A stretch of DNA of 64,000 nt. Source: Janthinobacterium sp. SUN073. Lineage in GTDB: Bacteria > Pseudomonadota > Gammaproteobacteria > Burkholderiales > Burkholderiaceae_D. The position numbers were made by a program, and so were the translations under genes. Positions 34,883 to 41,787 of this stretch are shown piece by piece (position 1 is the first letter of the stretch; each line of letters begins with the position of its first letter). Under the pieces are notes generated by a model. That model did no database searches and had not been told where the DNA came from. It saw only the letters and a program-made list of their open reading frames with translations. The stretch is from the NCBI RefSeq assembly GCF_030397665.1, contig NZ_JAPUBT010000001.1:1692781-1756780 (forward strand), in the 5' to 3' direction.

Positions 34883-34936
34883 GGGTACTCCTTCAATGCT
34901 GACGATACTTGGGCTGAATACCCGGGTAGAACCAAG

Positions 34937-34963
34937 CCGGCCCGCAGCAAAGCGGCGGGCCGG
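34937..34963 (-). promoter_or_regulatory. Intercistronic hairpin between astC and aruF
   Basis: CCGGCCCGC (34937-34945) pairs perfectly with GCGGGCCGG (34955-34963) around a nine-base loop. No T-run follows on the minus strand, so it is more likely an mRNA processing or stability element, or a partial attenuator, than a full terminator. Confidence 0.5.
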
Positions 34964-34989
34964 TGATCAAACAGGGAGCGAGGCTAGCC

Positions 34990-36231
34990 TCAGGCTTTCA
35001 GCATGCCGTCGATGGCGACGCGCAGCAGACGGCCCGCTTCGGCAATCTGCTCGTCCGAGACGATCAGGGCCGGCGCCAGGCGCACCACGTCCATGCCGGC
35101 GATCAGCACCATCAAGCCTTGCGCTTCGGCCGCCTTCTGGATGTCTTTCGCGCGGCCCTTGAAGGCATCGCTGACGACCAGGCCCAGCAGCAAACCGCTG
35201 CCGCGCACGATGGAGAACACTTGCGGGTAATCCGTGATCAAGCCTTGCAGCATGGCGATCGTGCTGACGCTGGCTTCTTTCACACGCGCCAGGAACGCTG
35301 GCGTGTTGATGGTTTCCAGTACGCTCAAGGCCACGGTAGCGGCCAGCGGGTTGCCGCCGTAGGTAGTGCCGTGGGTACCGACGGACAGGGTTTGCGCCAG
35401 TTCATTCGTGGTCAGCATGGCGCCGATCGGATAGCCGTTGCCCAGGGCCTTGGCCGCCGTCAGGATGTCCGGCGTGACGCCATAGCCCATGTAGGCGAAC
35501 AACGCGCCAGTGCGGCCCATGCCGCTCTGGACTTCGTCGAAAATCAACAGGGCGCCCGTCTTGTCGCACAGGGCGCGCAGCTCCTTGAGGAATTCAGGAT
35601 TGCCCGGCACCACGCCGCCTTCGCCTTGTACCGGCTCGACGATCACGGCGCACACGTCATCGCCGATGGCGGCGCGCGCCGCTTCGATGTCGTTGTAGGC
35701 AATGTGGTCGATCGACGGCGGCAGCGGCTCGAAGCCTTCCGTGTACTTGGCCTGGCCGCCGACGGAGACCGTAAACAAAGTGCGGCCGTGGAAGGAGCTG
35801 AAGCACGAGATGATGCGCGACTTGTGCGCGCCGAATTTGGTGTGCGCGTACTTGCGCGCCAGTTTCAGGGCCGCTTCGTTGGCTTCCGCGCCCGAATTGC
35901 AGAAGAAGGCGCGGTCGGCGAAAGTCGCTTCCGTCAGGGCCAGCGCCAGGCGCAGCACAGGCTCGTTGGTATAGCCGTTGCCCAAATGCCACAAATTATT
36001 GATTTGCTTGGTCAGCACATCGACCAGCACAGGATGGCAGTGGCCCAGGCTGTTGACGGCGATGCCGGAGGTGAAATCGAGGTAATGCTTGCCAGACTGG
36101 TCCCACAGATCCAGTCCGGAACCGCGCACGGGCACCATGGCTGCAGGGGCGTAGGTAGGAACGAGGACCTGGTCAAAGGTATCCCGGGTGACTGGACGAG
36201 CCGTTACGGTCGAATCAAGCTTGGCATTCAT
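34990..36231 (-). CDS. astC: Succinylornithine/acetylornithine aminotransferase
   Basis: 413 residues, class III PLP-dependent aminotransferase of the ArgD/AstC type. In this context it transfers the amino group of succinylornithine to 2-oxoglutarate, the third AST step; AruC in Pseudomonas also serves arginine biosynthesis. Visible motifs: [48 protein letters not shown] (Asp that contacts the PLP ring nitrogen) and [14 protein letters not shown] with the Schiff-base Lys (about 262). It is the first enzyme gene after the regulator and follows a promoter with ArgR-like sites. Whether a separate argD exists elsewhere is not known from this window. Confidence 0.92.
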   Translation of the reverse strand: MNAKLDSTVTARPVTRDTFDQVLVPTYAPAAMVPVRGSGLDLWDQSGKHYLDFTSGIAVNSLGHCHPVLVDVLTKQINNLWHLGNGYTNEPVLRLALALTEATFADRAFFCNSGAEANEAALKLARKYAHTKFGAHKSRIISCFSSFHGRTLFTVSVGGQAKYTEGFEPLPPSIDHIAYNDIEAARAAIGDDVCAVIVEPVQGEGGVVPGNPEFLKELRALCDKTGALLIFDEVQSGMGRTGALFAYMGYGVTPDILTAAKALGNGYPIGAMLTTNELAQTLSVGTHGTTYGGNPLAATVALSVLETINTPAFLARVKEASVSTIAMLQGLITDYPQVFSIVRGSGLLLGLVVSDAFKGRAKDIQKAAEAQGLMVLIAGMDVVRLAPALIVSDEQIAEAGRLLRVAIDGMLKA

Positions 36232-36290
36232 AGCATTTCCCCATCAATATGTTAGGTACTCCGCAGCTACGACAGCTACGTGTGTACTGC

Positions 36291-36319
36291 ATTATAAAAA
36301 GCGGGATGCTAAAACTCTT
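36291..36319 (-). promoter_or_regulatory. Promoter of the ast cluster
   Basis: On the minus strand TATAAT (plus 36291-36296) is a perfect -10, 60 bases before the astC start. At a 17-base spacing the -35 would be AAGAGT (plus 36314-36319), a poor match to TTGACA and overlapping the proximal ArgR-like half-site, as expected of an activator-dependent promoter. Confidence 0.6.
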
Positions 36320-36355
36320 TTGAATCTGCGACAAGGATTTTCACAATTCATCACA
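36313..36355 (-). promoter_or_regulatory. Tandem ArgR-like half-sites before astC
   Basis: On the minus strand the proximal site is TGTCGC-N8-AA-N5 (plus 36333 to 36313), exactly the half-site form I recall for Pseudomonas ArgR. The distal site TGTGAT-N8-AA-N5 (plus 36355 to 36335) keeps the spacing with four of six bases in the first block. Their start points are 22 bases apart, a direct repeat on one face of the helix. Confidence 0.6.
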
Positions 36356-36371
36356 GCTGCCTTGACACCGG

Positions 36372-37316
36372 CTAGGCCGGCGGCATGAGCTTTCTTTGCC
36401 GCTCTTCGCGTGGGGTATTGCCAAACAGGGTGCCAAAGGCCGTGGAAAAGTGCGAACCGGAGGAAAAGCCGCACATCAGGCCCACTTGCACGATGGAATA
36501 ATGTGTATCGAGCAATAGTTGCCGCGAGCGCTGCAGGCGCAGCTCCAGGTAGTAGCGCGACGGCAGGCTGCCCAGGTATTGCTTGAACAGCCGTTCCAGC
36601 TGGCGCCGCGACAGGCCCACCAGGCTGGCGACGTCATCGGTCGAAAGGGGCTCCTCGATATTGGCTTCCATCAAGGTGACCGCTTCGGACAATTTCGGCT
36701 GCAGCACGCCGAAACGCGCCTGCAAGGCCACGCGCTGACGCTCTTCCTTGCCGCGCACCTTGTCCACGCACAACGCTTCCTTGACGAGCGCCTGCACGTC
36801 GGCGCCAAAGATGGTCTCGATCAGGGTCAGCGAAAAATCGATGCTGGCCGCGCCGCCGCAGCAGGTGATGTGGGGGCCGTCGATGTCGAACAAATGCGGC
36901 GTCAGGATGGCGCGTTCGGCCTTCGCTTCCGCATCGGCATACAAAGCCCAGGGCAAGGCGATGCGCACGCCATCCATGACGCCCGCGTCGGCCAGCCACA
37001 GCACGGCCGCACCCACGCCACCCCAGAATGGCGCCGAACGGCAGCGCTCGATCACGGCCCGGCACAGCTCGGCGCGCAGCGGCGCCTCCGTTTCATCGGC
37101 CACCAGCAGCGCGATATGCCAGTTGCCGCCCTGCTGGGCCACTTGCTCGGGCGTGCGCACGTCCAGTTGCAGCGCGTCCGGCCCCAGCGCCCGCGCACAG
37201 AGGCGCAGCGGTTGCACCAGGCCCGCCCAGGTAATCGACTCGGCATCGCCGGCATGGACCAACAGCAGGCGCAGCGGTTTGTCGAGGCCGATACGGGAAA
37301 GATTAGCGAAAGACAT
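36372..37316 (-). CDS. argR: AraC-family regulator with GATase1-like domain, ArgR-type
   Basis: 314 residues. The N-terminal 190 residues resemble the DJ-1/PfpI-like domain of GlxA-type regulators, without a conserved nucleophile Cys at the elbow (CCGGAASIDF is present nearby). The C-terminal 100 residues form an AraC double helix-turn-helix: LSTDDVASLVGLSRRQLERLF and IVQVGLMCGFSSGSHFSTAF (split). This is the architecture of Pseudomonas ArgR, the arginine-responsive activator of the aru operon and gdhB, and not of the unrelated E. coli ArgR. It lies directly upstream of astC on the same strand, with a promoter between. Naming it argR rests on architecture and location. Confidence 0.8.
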   Translation of the reverse strand: MSFANLSRIGLDKPLRLLLVHAGDAESITWAGLVQPLRLCARALGPDALQLDVRTPEQVAQQGGNWHIALLVADETEAPLRAELCRAVIERCRSAPFWGGVGAAVLWLADAGVMDGVRIALPWALYADAEAKAERAILTPHLFDIDGPHITCCGGAASIDFSLTLIETIFGADVQALVKEALCVDKVRGKEERQRVALQARFGVLQPKLSEAVTLMEANIEEPLSTDDVASLVGLSRRQLERLFKQYLGSLPSRYYLELRLQRSRQLLLDTHYSIVQVGLMCGFSSGSHFSTAFGTLFGNTPREERQRKLMPPA

Positions 37317-37433
37317 CGGCGGAGCGGACCAGGGGCAAGGGCTGAGTTGCCCACATGATACCGGAGTTCCGCCCCATCGAACCCTTCATGCAATAACGCC
37401 GCTGCCCCGGCGGAAAAAAGCGGGATGGAAGGA

Positions 37434-37439
37434 TATAAT
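37434..37439 (+). promoter_or_regulatory. -10 element of the marR gene, likely leaderless transcript
   Basis: A perfect TATAAT ends eight bases before the ATG at 37448, so transcription should start at or within about two bases of the start codon. The only Shine-Dalgarno-like bases (AAGGA) are about 14 bases away and inside the promoter. Confidence 0.55.
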
Positions 37440-37447
37440 CACACCCC

Positions 37448-37882
37448 ATGGGTGAACGATATTTAAAAAGTATCCGGCTGCTGGCCGAATGCATGCAAGG
37501 CTTCGAGCGGTTTTCAGGCGACTTCGTGCGCCAGTACGGCTTGACGCATGCGCAATTCGACATCATTGCCACGCTCGGCAACACCTGCGGCATGTCCTAC
37601 AAGGAGCTTGGCCAGAAAACCCTGATTACCAAGGGCACCTTGACGGGCGTGGTGGACCGGTTGGAGCAAAAGGGGCTGGTAGTACGCGAACGTTGCAACA
37701 AAGACAAGCGCTCCTACTTCGTGCGCTTGAGCTGCGAGGGTGAACAGGTGTTCCATGACGTGTTCCCCAAGCTGACACAGCAGGGACAGCGCTTGTTTGA
37801 CGGCTATACCGAAGACGATTTCATGCGTTTGGAAACCACCCTGGCAAGCCTGAAACACGCGATCGCCAACGGCCACAGTTGA
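37448..37882 (+). CDS. MarR family transcriptional regulator
   Basis: 144 residues, typical of MarR dimers. The winged helix-turn-helix is clear: SYKELGQKTLITKGTLTGVV (recognition helix region, about 57-76), DRLEQKGLVVRE and the wing CNKDKRSYFVRLS. N- and C-terminal helices would form the dimer interface. It is divergent from the argR-like gene, separated by 131 bases, and followed after 45 bases by a 94-residue orphan gene on the same strand. MarR proteins usually repress nearby genes and respond to small phenolics or oxidants; no ligand can be inferred. Its -10 box sits so close to the ATG that the mRNA is probably leaderless. Confidence 0.9.
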   Translation: MGERYLKSIRLLAECMQGFERFSGDFVRQYGLTHAQFDIIATLGNTCGMSYKELGQKTLITKGTLTGVVDRLEQKGLVVRERCNKDKRSYFVRLSCEGEQVFHDVFPKLTQQGQRLFDGYTEDDFMRLETTLASLKHAIANGHS

Positions 37883-37927
37883 TCATTCACCAAGCACAGA
37901 CATTCAAACAAGACAAAGGAAACCAAG

Positions 37928-38212
37928 TTGAAAACCACACTGCTCGACGGCAAAAAGCCCGCTCATTTCGATAAACACATCATCGGCAACCTGCTGCTCA
38001 ACGCCAGCACGCCGGAACTGGTACGCCAGGAAAAACTGATCATCGGCGTGCGCAACGAAGACGGCGAAATCTACCGCCTGATCGGCGCCACCAAGCACAA
38101 CAGCTTCATGAATGCCGTCGAGGAACTCTTCGACCTGGGCTTGACGGATGAGCTGGAAGACAGCGATGAGCTCGTTGAAGGCTGTGACGCCATCTTCAGC
38201 GAATCTCTGTAG
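37928..38212 (+). CDS. Uncharacterised acidic 94-residue protein
   Basis: 94 residues starting at TTG 37928, with AAAGGAAACCAAG before it, a good ribosome site for a weak codon. There is no signal peptide or membrane segment. The first half is mixed alpha/beta (KLIIGVRNEDGEIYRLIGATKHNS is split over about 34-57) and the C terminus is strongly acidic (DELEDSDELVEG), with 18 or so Asp/Glu in the last 45 residues. I do not recognise the family. It follows marR by 45 bases and is closed by a bidirectional terminator, so it probably shares the marR transcript. Confidence 0.7.
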   Translation: MKTTLLDGKKPAHFDKHIIGNLLLNASTPELVRQEKLIIGVRNEDGEIYRLIGATKHNSFMNAVEELFDLGLTDELEDSDELVEGCDAIFSESL

Positions 38213-38227
38213 TCGCGCTGTCGTTAG

Positions 38228-38267
38228 AAAAAAAGGCATGCCACCTGCATAGGGGCATGCCTTTTTT
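38228..38267. terminator. Bidirectional terminator after the 94-residue gene
   Basis: GGCATGCC (38235-38242) and GGCATGCC (38254-38261), a self-complementary arm, are flanked by seven A on the left and six T on the right, so the stem can act on either strand. Confidence 0.88.
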
Positions 38268-38329
38268 CGTTTCCAGGGCATTTGCTTGCCTTTTGCCAAG
38301 CTGTTTGCGAAAAGATCACGGTTAAAAAG

Positions 38330-38357
38330 TTCCGTACGGAAATATTGCGAGTATAAT
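38330..38357 (+). promoter_or_regulatory. Promoter and palindromic operator of the HDOD gene
   Basis: A perfect TATAAT (38352-38357) ends seven bases before the ATG at 38365. A perfect 12-base palindrome TTCCGTACGGAA (38330-38341) covers the -35 position. No Shine-Dalgarno sequence lies between, which suggests a leaderless mRNA under repressor control. Confidence 0.55.
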
Positions 38358-38364
38358 TTTTTCA

Positions 38365-39210
38365 ATGAACAGACTCGACGCCTTTAAAAGCATCGCCGCA
38401 CAAGCCGCTCGTGGCGAGCTGACCTTTCCTGCCAATGTGAACGCTTCGCTCAAGCTGCAAGAGGCGCTGGCCGATCCCGACTGCCATATCGAGGCCGCTG
38501 CCAAGCTGGTGCAAGCCGACCCGCTGCTGGCCGCGCGCACGGTGGCCATCGCCAATTCGGTGGCGTTCAACCGCTCCGGCAATGAAATCACCAGCGTGCG
38601 CAATGCCGTGCAACGGCTCGGCGTGCGTACCCTGCAGTCGGTGGTGGCGTCGCTGATCGTGCGTCAGCTGGGCAGCACCATTACCGATCCCGTGCTGCAG
38701 GCGAAGGCCAAGCAGCTGTGGGAACATACGGCCCACGTGGCGGCCCTGTCGCAGGTACTGGCCCGCCGCGTCACCAGGGTGGACCCCGATACGGCCCTGT
38801 TTGCCGGCATCATGCATGAAGTGGGCGGCTTTTATCTGCTGTCGCGCGCGGCCGAATTCCCCGGCATCCTCGACGGTGAACCGCAGGACTGGGTCGAACA
38901 TGGCGAACAAGCCATCGGCCATGGCGTCCTGACCAAACTGAAGGTGCCGGAAGCGGTGATGGGCGCCATCGCTGCGTTGTGGGAAGGCTTGCGCGCCATC
39001 CCGCCCGAATCGCTGGGCGACACCTTGCTGCTGGCGAATGACCTGGCGCCGGTATCGTCGCCCCTCAACGAAAGTCCGGCCGCCATCGCCGTGCGCGCCG
39101 CCCGCGCCGCCGGCAGCATCGATTGCGTGATCGGCGATGCGACCCTGTCGAGCATCATGGAAGAATCAGACGATGAAGTGCAGTCGCTGCTGAAGGTGCT
39201 CGTGCACTAA
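38365..39210 (+). CDS. HDOD domain signalling protein
   Basis: 281 residues made almost wholly of one HDOD domain (about 15-210). Typical features: FPANVNASLKLQEALADPDC at the start, VQADPLLAARTVAIANSVAFN, VRNAVQRLGVRTLQSVVASL, and WEHTAHVAALSQVLARR followed by IMHEVGGFYLL, where a catalytic HD protein would have HDIG. The metal-binding HD pair is incomplete, so it is probably not a phosphodiesterase. HDOD proteins act in signalling, often with cyclic-di-GMP or two-component systems, through protein contacts. It has no attached receiver or GGDEF domain. It has its own promoter with a palindrome. Confidence 0.9.
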   Translation: MNRLDAFKSIAAQAARGELTFPANVNASLKLQEALADPDCHIEAAAKLVQADPLLAARTVAIANSVAFNRSGNEITSVRNAVQRLGVRTLQSVVASLIVRQLGSTITDPVLQAKAKQLWEHTAHVAALSQVLARRVTRVDPDTALFAGIMHEVGGFYLLSRAAEFPGILDGEPQDWVEHGEQAIGHGVLTKLKVPEAVMGAIAALWEGLRAIPPESLGDTLLLANDLAPVSSPLNESPAAIAVRAARAAGSIDCVIGDATLSSIMEESDDEVQSLLKVLVH

Positions 39211-39380
39211 TCCTGTTTTACCGGCACCGGCGGCAAGATCGGCACGCCTGGCGCCGGCCTCGTCACGTCGACGATCAGCACATGCTTGTCCACGGCCTGC
39301 GTCCCCTGCTTTTGCTGGACGACTTGCGTGGCGACCGCCTTGGTACTCAAGAGTGGTTTCGGATGGCGTGGCATGAACAT
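39207..39380 (-). CDS. Possible small Pro/Val-rich protein (57 residues)
   Basis: A minus-strand frame beginning at ATG 39380 (MFMPRHPKPLL) and ending at TAG 39207-39209, almost exactly abutting the HDOD stop. CAGGTA lies seven to eight bases before the start. The product is Val-, Gln- and Pro-rich (VLIVDVTRPAPGVPILPPVP) and has no known family. A terminator for minus-strand transcripts lies upstream (39448-39471), so it would need its own promoter, and none is clear. Real or spurious is undecided. Confidence 0.3.
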   Translation of the reverse strand: MFMPRHPKPLLSTKAVATQVVQQKQGTQAVDKHVLIVDVTRPAPGVPILPPVPVKQD

Positions 39381-39565
39381 GGCGTACCTGCTGGAAGTGG
39401 GAGACGCCCCATCTGTGCGGCGACGCTCCAATTATCAAGCTCCGGACAAAAAAAACCCGCTCGAAAGCGGGTAAAGTCCAAAGCTAGGGATGTCCTGAAA
39501 GAGACAGCCCTATCTTATGCGGTGCACCACGCCGGCTCCGTGCGCTGGCACACTTAGCGGGCACA
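39211..39565. other. 355-base gap between the HDOD and GST genes
   Basis: It holds the possible 57-residue minus-strand frame and a good minus-strand terminator. I see nothing else supportable in 39480-39560. Confidence 0.5.
39448..39471 (-). terminator. Terminator downstream of the GST gene
   Basis: CCCGCT (39456-39461), loop CGAA, AGCGGG (39466-39471). On the minus strand the stem is followed by eight T (A-run 39448-39455 on plus). Confidence 0.85.
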
Positions 39566-40192
39566 TTATCCCGGCAGCAGCTGCACATCCGTTTCCTGCC
39601 AGGCGCGCAGCTGCCGCACGCGGGCAAACCAGGCCTCAATATGCTGGTACTGCGCCAGCGGCAGCCGCACGGCCTCGCTGTACATCAGCGGCGCGGCCAC
39701 GGCGAAATCGGCCAGGGTCAGGGCATCGCCGCAAAGCCAGTCGCGCTGCGCCAGATGCGCGTCCAGCACCACGGCGCACTCATGCAGATCGCGCTCGCCG
39801 CGCGCCTCTTCCAGCGGGTCCGCCGGACCATTGCCCGTCATGCCCTTCCAGGCGCGTTCCCAGGCCAGCACGCTGATGGCCGGCGCGAAATGCTGCGCCG
39901 TCCAGAACAGCCAGCGGTTGACGTCGGCGCGGGCCTGCGGCGCCTGCGGATAAATCGTCTGGCCCGGCACCTGCTCGGCCAGGTATTGCATGATGGCGCA
40001 CGATTCCCACAGCAGGAAATCGCCATCGGCCAGCACGGGCACCTTGCCGTTCGGGTTCAGTTCGGCCAGGCGGCGGCGGTCGTCCGCATTCATCAGGTCG
40101 ACTTCGGCCAGTTCCAGAGGCAGGCCGAGGTGGATCGCCGTCATCAGGGCACGGCGGGCATTCGAAGACATGGGGTGGTGGTACAGGCGCAT
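39566..40192 (-). CDS. Glutathione S-transferase family protein
   Basis: 208 residues. The thioredoxin-like N-terminal domain shows MRLYHHPMSSNARRALM, with a Ser at the usual catalytic position, NPNGKVPVL with the cis-Pro, and LLWESCAIMQYLAEQ with the Glu-Ser pair that binds the gamma-glutamyl group of glutathione. The helical C-terminal domain follows (LTLADFAVAAPLMY is the conserved N-cap region). Such enzymes conjugate glutathione to electrophiles or act as isomerases; the class and substrate are unclear. The WYL regulator gene lies upstream on the same strand, 74 bases away, and could control it. Confidence 0.9.
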   Translation of the reverse strand: MRLYHHPMSSNARRALMTAIHLGLPLELAEVDLMNADDRRRLAELNPNGKVPVLADGDFLLWESCAIMQYLAEQVPGQTIYPQAPQARADVNRWLFWTAQHFAPAISVLAWERAWKGMTGNGPADPLEEARGERDLHECAVVLDAHLAQRDWLCGDALTLADFAVAAPLMYSEAVRLPLAQYQHIEAWFARVRQLRAWQETDVQLLPG

Positions 40193-40266
40193 GGTGCGTA
40201 ACTCCGGTGAGTGAGGAAGCCACCATCGTAGAACCAGTCACTGACAGTTTTTGTCAGGAGCGCGTC

Positions 40267-40968
40267 TCAGGATTCCGGATCAATCTCATGCGCTTTGCGC
40301 CATGTATCGAGCAAGGCGTGGCGGCGCGTGGGATAGCGCTCGTCATGTCGCAGCACGCTGGCGATACGGTCGATGCGGAAATGCCGGTAATCGCCGCGCA
40401 GCTCGCACCAGGCGGCCAGCAGGCGCTTGCCTTCAAAAAAGGCCAGGGCAAACGGCCACACCGTGCGCGAGGTGGCGCTGCCATGCTCATCCTGATAGGC
40501 GAGCGTGAGCTTCTGTTCGTAGCGGATGGCCTCGCGCACCGGCTGCACGTAGCGGTCGGCCGGCTGCGTGCCATCGGCGGGACGGCCCAGCGGCACCCAC
40601 AAGCTGGTCTCGGCCATGCTGTCGCGCAGGTCGCGCGGCGAGGCGGCCGCGATCTTCGCCAGGGCATTGCTGGCCGCCTGCGCCAGGCCCGCATCGCCCT
40701 GGCGACGCACCCAGCGCGCGCCCAGCACCAGCGCTTCCAGTTCATCGGGTCCGAACATCAGCGGCGGCAGAAAGGCGCCGCGGCGCAGCACATAGCCGAT
40801 GCCGGCCTCACCCTGCAGGGGCGCGCCCAATTCGGCCAGGGTCTGGATATCGCGGTAAATCGTGCGCTCGGAAACACCCAGCTGCTGCGCCAGCTGGGCC
40901 GCCGTGACGGGCACCCGTTTGGCGCGCATGGCGTCCATCAGCAGGAACAAACGGCCGCTGCGGCTCAT
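40267..40968 (-). CDS. YafY-type HTH regulator with WYL domain
   Basis: 233 residues from the ATG at 40968 (MSRSGRLFLLMDAMRAKR). The N terminus is a winged helix of the HTH_11 type (VTAAQLAQQLGVSERTIYRD, about 21-40). The remainder is a WYL domain with the expected segment KLTLAYQDEHGSATSRTVWP and the ACWCELR-like AAWCELRGDYRHFRIDRI, which bind nucleotides or other small ligands in this family. Its start codon overlaps the stop of the upstream periplasmic-protein gene as ATGA, so translation is coupled. The GST gene follows. Probably a ligand-responsive repressor or activator; the target is unknown. Confidence 0.87.
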   Translation of the reverse strand: MSRSGRLFLLMDAMRAKRVPVTAAQLAQQLGVSERTIYRDIQTLAELGAPLQGEAGIGYVLRRGAFLPPLMFGPDELEALVLGARWVRRQGDAGLAQAASNALAKIAAASPRDLRDSMAETSLWVPLGRPADGTQPADRYVQPVREAIRYEQKLTLAYQDEHGSATSRTVWPFALAFFEGKRLLAAWCELRGDYRHFRIDRIASVLRHDERYPTRRHALLDTWRKAHEIDPES

Positions 40969-41720
40969 GGACAAGCCTGCAAAGCCTGGTCGCCCATCAC
41001 CAGGGCCGACAGGGCCGGCACGTACAGATAGCCGTCGGGCGCCAGGCGCGCCGCGCGCGTTCCCTCTTGCACGCCGGCGATGCCGTAGCAGCGCTGCAGG
41101 CGGGCGGCCCCCGGCCACCAGTAGACGACCGCCTCCTGATCGGGAAAGCGCTGGCGCACGCCATCGGCCTGCGCCGCCACCTGCCGGAAATCGCGGTAGA
41201 AGGCGGGGCCTATGCCCAGCTCCGCGGCAAACGCCGCTTCCAGCGCCGCCACCTGCGCCAGTTGCACGGCCAGCGCCGCAGTTTCGCGCTCCAGCTCATC
41301 GGCCGGCACGCCCGCCTCGATCAGGCTGCGGCGCATGTACTGCGGGCCTTCCTGCGCGCGCAGAAAGGCCGACTCCTGCAGCGCCAGCACGGCGGTGTCT
41401 GGAATGCTTTTATGGTGCGCGGCCGGGAAAAGGTACAGGGCACAGCTGCCGGCACACACGGTGTCGATGGCGAGGCTCCATTGCCGCTGGCGCAGGTAGC
41501 GCCCCAGCAGCATGGCCGCCTGCGGGTCGCCGCCATCGCTATTGACGCGCAGCACGGTGGTCCCTGGCGTGGCCAGCTGCCTCAGCTGGTCCACATCGCC
41601 CTCGGCGATGGCGCCGCGCAGGGCGATGGTATCGCTGCCTACGCGGCGCAATTCCGCGGCACTGGCCAGCGTGCCGATGCCCGCCATGAGGCCCATCACT
41701 ATCAAACGCTTCATCGTCAT
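40965..41720 (-). CDS. Periplasmic ClpP/crotonase-like protein (COG3904 type)
   Basis: 251 residues with a signal peptide (cleavage near TLASA-AELRR). The central region resembles the ClpP/SppA fold: VLRVNSDGGDPQAAMLLGR (oxyanion-type NSxGG loop, about 58-76), AIDTVCAGSCALYLFPAA (about 84-101), where the Ser of GSC occupies the nucleophile position, and LALQESAF. COG3904 proteins are described only as predicted periplasmic proteins. A serine-peptidase-like activity is possible, but the general base and acid are not certain. The gene ends in an ATGA overlap with the WYL regulator. Its neighbour upstream is the terminator of the secDF operon. Confidence 0.75.
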   Translation of the reverse strand: MTMKRLIVMGLMAGIGTLASAAELRRVGSDTIALRGAIAEGDVDQLRQLATPGTTVLRVNSDGGDPQAAMLLGRYLRQRQWSLAIDTVCAGSCALYLFPAAHHKSIPDTAVLALQESAFLRAQEGPQYMRRSLIEAGVPADELERETAALAVQLAQVAALEAAFAAELGIGPAFYRDFRQVAAQADGVRQRFPDQEAVVYWWPGAARLQRCYGIAGVQEGTRAARLAPDGYLYVPALSALVMGDQALQACP

Positions 41721-41727
41721 CCGTCAC

Positions 41728-41762
41728 AAAAAAAAACGACCACCGCGCGGGTGATCGTTCTT
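41728..41762 (-). terminator. Terminator of the queA-tgt-yajC-secD-secF unit
   Basis: AACGACCACC and GGTGATCGTT (about 41736-41759) form a stem with one mismatch. On the minus strand the stem is followed by a T-run (A-run 41728-41736 on plus). It lies 26 bases past the secF stop. Confidence 0.8.
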
Positions 41763-41787
41763 GAATTCGTCATGCAACAAACTGCGC

